Below are positions 36,125-46,662 of a stretch of 64,000 nt of DNA, in pieces (within the stretch, counting starts at the first letter, position 1; every line of letters starts with the position of its first letter). The stretch covers positions 1,356,518-1,420,517 of the forward strand of contig KL197715.1 of the NCBI GenBank assembly GCA_000697665.1. The letters are read 5' to 3'. The translations under genes and the position numbers were made by a program. The notes beneath the pieces are model-generated. The model ran no database searches. It was not told the origin of the DNA and saw only the letters and a list, made by a program, of their open reading frames with translations. This DNA comes from Jaapia argillacea MUCL 33604 (lineage: Eukaryota > Basidiomycota > Agaricomycetes > Jaapiales > Jaapiaceae).

Positions 36125-38790
36125 ACTTACCATTAGGCGGTGACCTCGTCCTTACTCTCTCCCAACCCTCCACCATGCGAGCTCAGGGCGAAGGACTTGA
36201 GACCGAAGTGGGGTCGATTGGTTGGTTCGGGGGTGGAGTCAAAAATCAGAGTGTAACTGAAGCCCCTGTGAGAGTGTCCGATCATATGAGGTGTGATTGG
36301 TGGCAGAGAGGAAGAACCAACCAATCAGAGTCGCTCTTGTGGCGATTCTGATGGTTTCGGGCGAGGGGGAGGGAGAGGTGGGTCTTGGGGAATCGAATCG
36401 AACTCAGCGAAACGAGTCGTTCACCGGGTTTACCTTGTGGTTAAACAAGCGTCTGCGGTGGTATTTAACCACCCGAGAGGCCCATGGTTCCTTGTTTCGA
36501 AGGGGAGATAGGCTTGGAGGAGGATCGGCCGGAGGTCGAAGTTACAGGTGGGCGAGCCGTGGCTAGCGGTGCGATGGCGTCGTTAGGGTCGTTAAAGTGA
36601 TATAAAATGGATTAGAAACAACTCAGGTCACCACGGAGGCAGCCTGAGTGGATTGTGGGGGAGGGGAGGGAGTGGTGGCTGGGGAGGACAACGGGCTGGT
36701 TCAGATTTTGCGAATGGGCTGGTGGGTGATGGAGCAGGCTCTTGGCGTTTGGAAGCGGTCAGGGAGGGTGGGGACTGGGCCGTGGGGTTGGTAGAAAGCG
36801 CTGGAAAGTGAAGGACAAGTGAATCAGTGAACATAATATTTAAAATCAATATGTTTACTCACCTCGGGCCCATATGCTCGTCCCGTGACCCCCGGTACTC
36901 TTCACTACATCCTAAGAACGAACGCCCTTCAGTTTGGACGAGGGCGAGAAGGTGTGAGGCGAGGAGGGTGGAGTCGGTTGGTGGGCAGCGAATTCAAAAA
37001 TGCGAATGAAGCCTGCACCCTCAGTGAGGGCGTCAGTTCGTATGAGGAGTGATTTGTGGTAGAGAATAATAATTAACCAATCAGAGTTGCTGTTGTGGCG
37101 ATTCTGACGGTTTCGGGTGAGGGGGGGAGGAGTGGATCTTGGGGGAATCGAAGCAAATCCAGCAAAGTGAATTCTTCGCCAGGTTTACCTGGTGGTCATA
37201 CAAGTGTTCGCAATGGCATGCAACCGCCCTAGAGGTCAAGTTTCGAAGGGAAATAGGCTTGGAGGAGGGGTTGGCCGGAAGTCGAAGTTGCAGGTGGGCG
37301 AGACGCGGCTGACGGTGCGATGGCGTCGCTAGGGGTCGCTAGAGTAACATAGAATCGATTGGGAACAACTCAGGTCGCCGTAGAGGCAGCCTGAGTGGAT
37401 CATGGGAGGGGGAGGGGGTGGTTGGCTGGGGAGGGCAGTGGGGTGGTTCAGGTCCTGCATACGAGCGGATGGGTGACGGAGTGGGCTCTTGATGTGTGGA
37501 AGTGGTCAGGGAGGGTAGGGTTGGGGTTGTGGGGTTGGTAGAAATAGCTGAAAAGCGAAGAATAAGTGAATTAATGAATATGATATTTAGAATCAATATT
37601 CTTACTGACCTCGGGCCCGTATACTCGTCCTGTGACTCCCTTTACCCCTCAATACATCCTAAGGGTGAACGCCCATTGTTTTGGACGAGGGCAAGAAGGC
37701 CCGAGGCGAGGAGTGGAGTCGGATGGTGGGTGATGAATTCAAAAATGCGAATGAAACTGGCACCCTCAGTGAGGGTTTCGGTTTGTATGAGGAAGTCTTG
37801 GTCATAGATAGTAGGATATAACTCATCGCAAACGCTACAAGAGCGATTGCGAGGGTGGTAGGTCGGGGAGGGCGTCCGTGCTAGGTGAAAGAACGGAACG
37901 CAAACAAAGCAAACACTTCGCTCAGTGTGCGTGGTCGTGTTCCATGTGTCCTCGGAGGTGTTTGGCCACTCGCGAGGCTGGCATTGCGTTGTTTCGAGAG
38001 GTGAAGCGGTTGGTGAGGTGTGTTGAGCCGAATTGGAGTCTGCGAGGGCGGCAACACGAGTGGGGGGATGCGAGAGCATTGTATGGGTTGAAGACGAGAG
38101 GGGAGGTGTAGGTGGGTGGGTGGATGTACTGGAAAGAGCTTAAAATCGAAAAGTAGCAAATTAGCAAGAAATGCGCTCTGAATCGAATTATTTGACTTAC
38201 CCGGAGCCCATGACTTCGCAGTTACACCCATACAATACTCCATTCCTTGTGTATATTGAACCGACTTCGTTATTGACGAGAGTAGGGCGGTCGCGAGGGG
38301 GAGATGGTCAGAGGAGGTGAGGTGTTGTTGTGAGCGAATTGATGCAATCGAAAAGTATTCGATTCGTTTGGCTTGTCTGTTGGTGTTGGAAGCATCCTTG
38401 ATGGTGTTTGACTGCTTGCGAGGCCTGTTGTGCTGTTTCGAGGGGAGGAGTGGTTGCTAAGGGGAATTAGGTCGAATTGGAGTTACGGGGCGGGCAACAC
38501 GCATGCGGTGATGCAATAGTGTCGGTGTGGGTCGTAAGAGCGATATATAGACGATTAGAAAGCCCTCAAGCCACCCCAACGGCAGACCGAATGGATCCAA
38601 GGAAGGGGAGGGGGATTGGTAGGGTGTTGAATGGGGTTGGCAGCTCGGACTGTAATATTGGGTAGTTGCGGAGTGCCCTAACAGTCAGGAGACAACGGGG
38701 GAGGTGTGGTTGGGTGGGTGGAGGTACTGGCTAGAGCTGAATTGAGAAAAAAACACTCTAGATCGAATTACATGACATACAAAGAGCCCA
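36125..38790 (-). repeat. array of diverged ~580-750-bp exon-intron-like modules
   Basis: Read on the minus strand, similar splice-donor boundaries recur at 38780, 38200, 37609, 36862 and 36130: TGGGCTCTTT|GTATGT, TGGGCTCCGG|GTAAGT, GGGCCCGAG|GTCAGTAAG, GGGCCCGAG|GTGAGT and CCTAATG|GTAAGT. Each is followed by an AT-rich ~60-75-bp intron-like stretch ending in CAG or TAG, then by related exon-like sequence. Shared internal blocks include CCCTCACTGAGGGTGC, CGCATTTTTGAATTC and CCAATCAGAGT. Individual modules carry open frames up to 145 codons (37642-38079), some with CxxC and H-x3-H patterns, but no frame is conserved across modules. This is probably a decayed tandemly duplicated gene. Confidence 0.6.
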
Positions 38791-39167
38791 CAACTTGATG
38801 ATTTCGAATGGTCTTCCGAGCACAGATTCAGGCGTATTGCAATCGTCAGAGGGGTCTCAGTATTGGTGCGGGAGGCTTTCAAGCGTCAAATATAGGTACG
38901 TTGAAGGAGTCAGGGATTCACAGAACAGAAACGATTGCACGAGGGGATCGAGTCCTTTTGCAGATGCTTGGAGGTAATACTGTCCCATAGGTCAGGAAAT
39001 CAAGAGAGCTAGAGCTCAAGTATTTGTAGGAAAGCGTGCGGGGAGTTGTGGTGGACCGTGGCGAGGAGGTGAAGGGCAATGGGGACTTAGCGAAAATTTC
39101 GCCGTCCTTCCATTTCGGTGCCCGAGCGACAGAGAGATATTAAATAACGAATGGTCCGCATAATACC

Positions 39168-39260
39168 AGTGCCACCGTGGCTAAGTGGATGGGTTAGGTG
39201 ATGTTCTTGTGTTGGCTGTCCGTTCGAACCTTAGTGTGAACTGATTTTTGGCTCTCATGC
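39168..39260 (+). repeat. tRNA-derived SINE-like head
   Basis: GTGGCTAAGTGGATGGG resembles a pol III A box (TRGCNNAGYNGG). About 40 bp on, GTCCGTTCGAACC resembles a degenerate B box. The arms do not fold into a proper acceptor stem, so this is not a functional tRNA. A CTCTGG-rich body with short inverted repeats follows to about 39410. Confidence 0.4.
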
Positions 39261-39480
39261 TAGGAGCCACTTTCGTCATTATACATATGTAGCAGGATCA
39301 TTCCGAGCAAAGACTCAGAGACTCTGGAGGACTGATGTTCTGGAGCCACTGGAATCCTCTGGCGCTCTGGCACTCCAGTGCTACAGGCCTTCCAGAGTCC
39401 CAGAAACCTGTGGAAATGCTGATGCGGACTTCCACACCTCGATGATTTCGTCTCATCATTTGCACAATTCCCTCAACTAG

Positions 39481-39701
39481 AAATCATCTCGTGTAGCAGC
39501 TCCCCCCACAAGTTCGCGGATTCGACACCCCCGATCAAACCCTTTGGTCTTTCGCCAATCGAAATTGCCGAGAAGTTTCTGGGCGCGCTTCAGTCTGTTC
39601 GCACCGTCATGATCCCGGTTTGGGACCGCAGCCAGCTTCGCTACGCCAGGTCGGGAGTGCCATCAAGTCCTGTGGTGGAAATTACGTGCGAAGAGGCTTG
39701 C
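39481..39701 (+). pseudogene. isolated exon-like fragment of an unknown protein
   Basis: A stop-free frame with good protein character reads FGLSPIEIAEKFLGAL, then VRTVMIPVWDRSQLRYAR, then PVVEITCEEACL, and ends at a GTATGT donor. It is preceded by a CAACTAG acceptor-like site. No partner exons were found on either side, so it is likely a gene relic. The family is not recognised. Confidence 0.35.
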
Positions 39702-40752
39702 CTCGGTATGTTCGCTTTATTTAAAGTGACCCTACAAGTCCTGACCGTCCTTTCAGGATGCCGGCCATGAATTTGGTTGTTGATCTCCTCGCGTGGCTGC
39801 GTGTCTTATATTGCTGTAACCGTTTACGCCCACCCACTGAATTGAATTTTTTGACCTGAGATACTTTGACTTGTGCGATCGGTGCGATCGACCTATCCCT
39901 CAATCTCTCTGCAGTCACTGTTGTGTAGAAATGGTAGGAGTTCAGTGTCCCAGTGTCCCCCCACCCCGAGCTGAGCTGAAGCAGACGTAAAATGAGGTTT
40001 TGCCATGATCATCATTTCTTTCTTCGATACCTAGATACACCGCCTGCATTCATCTATCGCCACGTTTCCGCAGCGGTCAGTAAAGTCTTGTCAAGCTCAC
40101 TCTGGGCCCTCCCTCGTTCGACAAAATGTTCGCAGGGGTCTGCGGCGCCGTGAAATCTATTCTTTCTCTACCCGAAAGGTGGCATTACAGTGTAAAGCCG
40201 AAGCCTAAATGAAGCCAAGCAAACTATCACAAAAGCCCAATATTCGATACAATACCTTCACTCTGAAATGAGATGTACTTACATGCGGCGCGTGACGAAT
40301 GTACATCTACGTTCTGAACCAAAAATCAAGTCGAGGAAAGTGAAATATACAAGTATGTGTGTGGAGATGCAATGGTGGGATGGGATGTACAAGATGATCA
40401 AGTAAAATGTGGATGATGGATGAGGCATGAGAAAAAGGCGTTCAACGTATCATGACTTTCAAACCGAAAAAAAAATCATTAAGGAATAAATGAGGTTCGA
40501 CTCGATGGCACCGAAGGAATGGTAAATGACACCAAATTATCGATGAAAGTAAACCTAATGAGGGGAGGTGTATGAGTGTTTTGTTCGACGAGGGTGGAAG
40601 TGGGAAGGAAGGACGTACCAACGACCAAAAAAGGGTCAAGCTCTCGTGCATGGTAAGAGTCGGCGGTTAACATGTACTCGCCATGAGCCACAAAAAGCCA
40701 CCCGCAAGGTGCCCTCTCTCAACTCATCCAAGGCGACCCATCTCTCAACCCA
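39702..40752. other. no supported gene
   Basis: Only short frames and A-rich runs are present (for example near 40470). It probably includes the 3' UTR of the next gene. Confidence 0.45.
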
Positions 40753-42093
40753 TCAAGGTAAAGACCCATAAACCCCACTCCCATCAACCCAAACCCTCAA
40801 TTTCGACTGTCCCCACTTCCCCCTTCCATCCCCACCACCACCGCTAACGGTGACAGACCTCGATCGACGAGATCTAGTTGTTTTTTCACGATGACGGAGG
40901 ATGAGTGAAGCTACTAGTTGTTGGGGAGATAGGATCGGAGAGGGGAGAGGGAGGCCTGGTGGGGTACGAGGTTCTGTGGTGGTTAGGATGGGAGGGAGGG
41001 TGAGAGGTTCTGCTGATGGGAGGGCGTGAGGAGGAGAGGGTGGAAGGAGGATTGGAATAGGATGTCCATGTGAGAGGAGGTGATGACGGAGTCGTTCGAG
41101 TAAGATCCTGTCTTGAATCGAGAATACATCAACATCATCAACGTCACCCTCATCCCCACCATCACCCTCCCCATCAACATCCATCTCAACATCAAGTCGA
41201 GACCAAGCCACTTTAGGTGTCCCACGTGTATTAACGCCCCAAGCTATACTCCGATGAAGAGAAAGTAAGAACTCAAGATCGGCATGAGCCCTCCTTTCCT
41301 TCCTTCCACTTTTCCCGGTGGACGTGCAGTCGGATCCGAGGTCGACGCTAGTGCTACAACCGCTCTTGGCGGGAACTGCAAGCGACGACGAGAGCCTAAC
41401 ACTCCCACTCCTCCTATGCCCACATTTCACTCTTTTCGTCGGAGGTTCCCTCTCCTTCTTCCCTCCACTCCTACACGACACCTCGGACGCACTCCTCAAT
41501 CTCTCCCTTTTCGAAGGTGACGAAGGAGGAGTCAAAGGCACTCCTTTTAGCTTAGGACTGGGCGGTGAAGACTGCGAAACGTAAGTTTGTACCATGATGG
41601 TTGTTGTAGGGGAGGTAGGGTGGGGGTTGGAAGAGGATCGATGATGGCGTCTACGTGCCAATTCGGCTTGCCAGGCTTTTGCACGTTGGGAAGCGGGGTC
41701 ATCATCTTGGTCGACGTCCATATGGACGCAATCGAGTTCGTCAATTGAGAACGGTGCAAAGTGGGGTTCTGTGGGGTGGGTGGAACGGGGGGTTGGGAAA
41801 GGGATTGGAGTAGATGGGAATGGGACGCAGCTTTGCGCGGTGGGAGGTGGTATGGGGTCTGGTGTATTAGGATTATGGGTAGGCATGGATGGGTGTGAGG
41901 TATCGCGCGATACGCTGGCGTTAATTAGGGATAGGGTGGGACTTGCTTTGCGAGATCGTGAAAGGAGGAGAGACTTGATGGACCTCGGCTCCTTCGTAGT
42001 CGTGTAACTCGTGTCGTTCGTGGATGTAGTGTTTGTGAGGTTCCCAAAGATGGACTTGGGGCGGTTTGGGAACCTGAGCGGTAGAGAATACAT
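40753..42093 (-). CDS. disordered Ser/Pro-rich uncharacterised protein
   Basis: A single-exon frame of 446 residues from the ATG at 42093 (MYSLPLRFPNRPKS). It is rich in S, P, R and T, with basic clusters (KKEREPPTKRVKCGHRR; SRRSRSVTV) that could act as nuclear signals. A more conserved-looking segment RRAHADLEFLLSLHRSIAWG ... VAWSRLDVEMDVDGE ... IQDRILLERLRHHLLSHGHPIP precedes a proline-rich tail and a second helical stretch (QQLVASLILRHRE). No catalytic domain. The length and lack of stops over 1.3 kb in a moderate-GC genome support a real gene. Function unknown. Confidence 0.65.
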   Translation of the reverse strand: MYSLPLRFPNRPKSIFGNLTNTTSTNDTSYTTTKEPRSIKSLLLSRSRKASPTLSLINASVSRDTSHPSMPTHNPNTPDPIPPPTAQSCVPFPSTPIPFPTPRSTHPTEPHFAPFSIDELDCVHMDVDQDDDPASQRAKAWQAELARRRHHRSSSNPHPTSPTTTIMVQTYVSQSSPPSPKLKGVPLTPPSSPSKRERLRSASEVSCRSGGKKEREPPTKRVKCGHRRSGSVRLSSSLAVPAKSGCSTSVDLGSDCTSTGKSGRKERRAHADLEFLLSLHRSIAWGVNTRGTPKVAWSRLDVEMDVDGEGDGGDEGDVDDVDVFSIQDRILLERLRHHLLSHGHPIPILLPPSPPHALPSAEPLTLPPILTTTEPRTPPGLPLPSPILSPQQLVASLILRHREKTTRSRRSRSVTVSGGGGDGRGKWGQSKLRVWVDGSGVYGSLP

Positions 42094-42572
42094 TTTGGGT
42101 TCGTTGGAGTTGGCTGGTAGGATTGGAGTTTGATGTTCGTTGGGCTAGGTTTGATTGATGTTGATTCAGTGTTTGAAATGTACGGCCAGCGCTGTGAACG
42201 TCTCCGAGGCGTAAAGAATGTGAGCTCAAGCAACGAGCAAAGTCTCGAAATGAGAAAAAGGACGGAGAACGGAGAGAATATGGGGCAACAATGTCGGCTT
42301 TTAACTTGAACGTGAAATGTGTGAACGAGAACAAGGGTTGGACCCACACGCACAAATACAATGCTACGCGTCGCGGTCACATGCTTTGACGTCACCCGCC
42401 GTTTTCGCCGCGACTTTGTTTCTCCTTCATACATGTCCTTGTTTTCTTCAGCTACAACACATATTTTCTATCATACGACAAAGAGGCAGGAGCCAGTACA
42501 CAAAAAGCCATCGAATCTCACGTATACACCCTAGTAATACAACAAATCGACCACGATCGTAGAACGCCCAAA

Positions 42573-43310
42573 TCACGCAGCAAGAGCGCTCGTCTCCCTA
42601 TCCTCCCTCCCATCCAACCAAGAAGTACACAACGGACACCGCTTCGCCTACAAACCACCACTATCAACTCACAAGCTCCAACCAAAACAAGAGACCATAA
42701 ACATACCTTCTGACTGATCTCCTTTCTGCAATACTTGCACTTGACTGTATGCTTGATGATGGAATCGTGACTGAAATAGCCATAGATGTTCGCTATGGTG
42801 TAGAGTGCGAGTCCTAGGCCGATAAAGTTGACGAGTTGGTCTAGGAATGCTCTGTGACACCCACTCGATATCAACATTCAACGTCATGGAATCGGAAGAG
42901 GTAGTATGCACCCATAAGTCAAAGTAACAGCCCCATCTTCAGCAGCCTGTTGCCGAGTATTGTATCCTTGTGGTCTGGTATAATGAGGACCTCTCTTGAG
43001 CACCCAAAACTTCTCTTCGAGGTTCCTCGACATGAACGGCAACAGCGAGATTGGTGGTAACAGGATATCCGAAACGAGGGAGTTTACAACTCGCGTGAAC
43101 GCTGCTGCGATACTGAGAGTCCGGTGAGCGATGAATCGATGGTGGAGATGGAAGGGAGACGTACATCAAACCGACAGCAACCTCCAAAACGCTATCTCGA
43201 AGTGCGAAATCAGTGAATCCGTCCCATGCGCCTTTGACTTTACGAGACATTGTGTGTTCGGCGTCGAGGAGGGCTTCGCGGGTGTCGTCCCATTGATTTT
43301 GGTGTGCCAT
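42573..43310 (-). CDS. MscL-family mechanosensitive channel with C-terminal zinc ribbon, copy A
   Basis: Four exons give ~190 residues. The protein reads FTDFALRDSVLEVAVGL (start of TM1), then IAAAFTRVVNSLVSDILLPP, the MscL pore helix. A periplasmic-loop equivalent ends GAVTLTYG. TM2 is FLDQLVNFIGLGLALYTIANIYG. After TM2 the C-terminus adds KCKYCRKEIS ... AKRCPLCTSWLDG, a C-x2-C ... C-x2-C zinc ribbon that bacterial MscL lacks. The exon-1 donor is at 43164; the last exon begins at AKRCPLC. MscL opens on membrane tension and releases solutes on hypo-osmotic shock. In fungi the membrane location is not evident from the sequence. It is head-to-head with copy B. Confidence 0.88.
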
Positions 43311-43580
43311 GATGCTCGATGGTGGTGGTTGATGGAAGAGAAGGGATGCGCTGAGGGAAGTTATGACCTTGGAGATAGAACGTCATCGTAGCGGATGAAG
43401 CTTGAAGAATGCCACGCGATACTTGATCAAATTCCTTCTTCGCGCCCTGATCGACGTCAAGTCCAACTCTAATTTACTTCCGAATATAAAGCACGCCGCC
43501 TAACGCCGTCTCTTCCACATCTCCTCCATTCCACATCTCCTCCCTTCCACCCTTCCTTCACCCGATACCCAACTACACCA
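43311..43580. promoter_or_regulatory. shared promoter of the divergent MscL pair
   Basis: 270 bp between the two ATGs. It contains a CT-rich tract (43500-43560, TCTTCCACATCTCCTCCATT-like repeats) just before copy B, typical of fungal core promoters. It probably drives both channels. Confidence 0.55.
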
Positions 43581-44365
43581 ATGTCATACCAATGGGACGA
43601 AACCCGCGTAGCTCTCCTTGGCGCTCAACACTCCGTCTCTCGCAAAGTCAAAGGCGCATGGTCGGGCTTCCTCGACTTTGCTTTAAGAGATAACGTTTTG
43701 GAGGTCGCAGTCGGTCTCATGTACGTCCCTCCCTATCTACTTCAATCCCAATCCCTCCTTTACTGATGCTACCCCTCCGGACCCAACATATAGAATCGCA
43801 TCAGCATTCACCCGAGTAGTCAACTCCCTCATCTCCGATATCATCATCCCCCCAATCTCACTCTTACCATTCATGTCGCGGAACCTTGAAGAAAAGTTCC
43901 TAGTCTTAAAAGGGGGACCTTCGTATACCCCGCCGTTAGGATATAATACTAGACAACAAGCAGCTGATGACGGTGCTGTTACTTTGGCTTATGGGTGAGC
44001 TACCAGTGCGCAATACGCCATAGATCGATGAGACCTCATCAAGTGCTTTTTAGAACATTTTTGGACCAGTTGGTCAACTTTGCGGGTCTGGGACTCGTTT
44101 TATACCTCATCGCCAACCTTTATGGATACCTCAGTCATGATTCCATCATCAAACATATGATAAAGTGTAAATACTGCAAGAAGGAGATTAGCTCAAAGGT
44201 TCGTCTCGTTCCTTTCGTTCACCTCACATTCTTGTCTTGATGAACTCTGTGTTTCTGCCCTGACCACTCGATACAATGTGTTCGATTAATGGATAGGCTA
44301 TGCGGTGTCCTATGTGTACATCTTGGTTGGACGGAAGGGAGGATCGGGAGACTAGCGGTTTATGA
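43581..44365 (+). CDS. MscL-family mechanosensitive channel with C-terminal zinc ribbon, copy B
   Basis: A paralogue of copy A with the same intron positions: first donor after GLM near 43721, then the join YG|TFLDQLV near 43994-44055, then the join ISSK|AMRC near 44200-44295. Motifs: FLDFALRDNVLEVAVGL, SAFTRVVNSLISDIIIPP, FLDQLVNFAGLGLVLYLIANLYG, IKCKYCKKEISSK and MRCPMCTSWLDG. It differs from A mostly in the loop and TM2, with the zinc-ribbon cysteines all kept. The stop is at 44363-44365. Divergent duplication around a common promoter suggests co-expression. Two different channel subunits could form mixed pentamers, which is inference. Confidence 0.88.
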
Positions 44366-44756
44366 CGGATTTCATTCGTTGGGTAAACCATTTAATACCA
44401 CCAGCGCTATATATCCCTATTGCTTCGTCTTTGAATCCCTAGCGATCTCGGCCCCCTCTATCCACAACCTCAAGATTCGTAGGCTCCTTCATTTTCACGG
44501 ATTATCGTACATGCCAACACACTATTCCTCAACAAATGGAAGATATACCGAGACAACGAACCCAGAATATCTCAAATTCCACCGACGTTCCCTTCATTCC
44601 CCATCATCAATCGATGCTCTAGACCATTATGAATCTCGCCAAGTCCCCATCATCACCCAACAGCTTCCACTCTGGCTGCGCATCATCCTCGCTTGGGAAT
44701 CGAAACAGGTGGCTGTGTAAGGAGTTCAAAAATCTGCGGATAATGAACCAAGGCTC

Positions 44757-45800
44757 TCAACGATTCTGTGAGAAATAAAGAATGTAAAGCATACCATCGT
44801 CCATTACAGTTCCGACCTCGTCGGAACTTTGTGGAGTAGGGGTATGGCTGGGCGTCGAAGATGTATCAATGTCATCTATGAGACGGAGGATATTGGGTTC
44901 CCCTTCTGCGGCGCAGCTGCCGCTACCCGCATGACCCTCGATCACGCCATCTGAAGCCAAGAAAGTATTGATCTCATCGGGGAAGGTTGCCACGTTATGA
45001 GGATCCTGAAAGTGGTCTTGTAAACGAGGGTCTATAAAAGGCTGAGGCGAGGCGCACATTCAGAAATTCTAGACATTCCGTGCCAGCGCGAATGCATCAT
45101 ATCCTCAGGCGAAGACATGTTCGACAAGATCCTTGGTTGTCGAACATTTCGTCGCATTCCTATGCGTACCAGACGAGACGTGAGGACGCGGCCAAGGCAA
45201 TCAATTGATTCCTACTAACCTTCCGTCTCGTTCTGCATGTAAAGCACCCACGGGTAGCGCGTTTCTCAGAGTTCTGCGACCGGAGACGTGTACTTTTGGT
45301 TGTATCAAGCAAAAGTGGGGAGGAACTGTACGGAGTCTCCAGAACCGGGGGTTTATGAACGTCACCAGAGGCCGGAGATGATTTCAAGAGAGATTTCTGC
45401 GGAATCTTGTTCACAGTTGGTGTCACAGGGTACGGCAACGCGTAACTCGGGGTGGCCATAGCAGTTGTTGAGGGGACGTCGGATCTGAGAAGATTGACAT
45501 TAGCTGCATGGGCGTTGTCCTAATAAAATGGCAGAAGGAAATAAGAACATCATCGATTCATGGCACCTGTCCCACAGAAGGCAACAAAGTATCGGATACA
45601 GAAAATGCTCACAACGGGTTGTAGTCGCCTATTTTCCTCTTGTTGATCAGTGACCCTGGTCCGTCTCTTGCCCGAATCCGTGCTATCATTTCCTCGCGAA
45701 ATGAGCTCCGTTACTTCATTTGACATGGATAAACTCGTTTGATCTGCGACAGTCGTGGTATGTGTGTGACCAATCGCAGAATCCAGCTTTCGAGGCAACT
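44757..45800 (-). pseudogene. Zn2Cys6 transcription-factor fragment, probably broken
   Basis: Minus-strand exons give GKRRTRVTDQQEENRRLQP, then a Ser/Pro-rich stretch (ALPYPVTPTVNKIP), then ATRGCFTCRTRRK. After a 60-bp intron comes ECDEMFDNQGSCRTCLRLRI. This is the fungal Zn2Cys6 DNA-binding finger, with the Cys spacing intact through the fifth Cys. Next comes an in-frame TGA just before CIRAGTECL, unless a 35-nt intron (GATATG...TAG) with a non-standard donor removes it. A downstream frame (FPDEINTFLASDGVIEG, PSHTPTPQSSDE) resembles the linker of such factors. The large regulatory domain that should follow is absent. Most likely a truncated relic. Confidence 0.55.
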
Positions 45801-46097
45801 CTAAAGCAGTAAGTCAGGCACTGCATTGCACGTTTTTGTGAAAGTAGTGTATGACATGTGGCCGGGCGTTTTGGGTCGCAGCGTCTAATTTTGACGAGGG
45901 AAGCGCTGGCGTACGTTGTCATTCGCCCCTCCTTTGATTGGAAGTCTGCGAGGTAAGATAGCATGAAGGAGTCACGAATCGTGGTGCATGTTATGCTATG
46001 GTGTGTCGTTCGAATCTCGATGCTGCTTGAGCGCTTGAAATGTTGCTGCGAGGAACAAAGTTAGAGTGTCTACTGTTGCCGATTGGTATCAGGTCTA

Positions 46098-46503
46098 TTA
46101 CGGTGCACGGTTGGTATCAGGTCTATTTCCTGAGCGCCGGAATTGAATCCGAAGTTCCAATTTCTCGGTCTCGGGAATGGAGCATTTAGTGATAACATCA
46201 CTAGGGTAAAATGAAGCTCTTTTCCCACGTGTCTTGCGCCTCCCGCCCTTTTCTGCCCGCCCTTCCCCGCTGTGTACCTCGAGTCCTATTGTACAGCTAG
46301 CAGAAAATTATGTCTTAGTTGTCTGAATACACATTGATGTACTCATATTTAAATTGACTGCGAGAATTATCTGTGATTTTCCCCTCAAAATTCGCACTCC
46401 CCTCAACTTAAGGTCCCCAAAAACCAGGTCATCCTCGAAAACGCTACCACAAGCGAGAGCTGTCTAATATATTGGTGGTGTTGTCTATAGAATGGAGTAT
46501 TAC
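46098..46503 (+). repeat. left arm of a ~400-bp inverted repeat
   Basis: Near-identical by eye to the reverse complement of 47369-47762, with a ~10-12 bp indel (CTAGGGTAAA region) and a few substitutions. The outer end reads TTACGGTGCACGGTTGG. A direct repeat, TTGGTATCAGGTCTATT, occurs at about 46083 and again at about 46111. Confidence 0.85.
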
Positions 46504-46662
46504 ATAAAATTATAATTTTTAATCGAAAATCCATGGACCTACAGCCCGAATGTCATCAGCATCGCCGACAACAGCGAGCGCACTGGGCCTCATCATTGTG
46601 TCGCACGTCGCCGCCTGAGCTTCCAGAAGTTGATGGGAAGTCAGTGTGCCGGGGTGCGGAAT

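Noticed and set aside
36125-38790. CRISPR-like or satellite array
   Set aside because: Units are 580-750 bp, diverged and carry splice-like boundaries; there are no short identical repeats or spacers, and this is a fungal genome.
39168-39260. Functional tRNA gene
   Set aside because: A/B-box-like matches are present but no acceptor stem or cloverleaf can be drawn; better explained as a SINE head.
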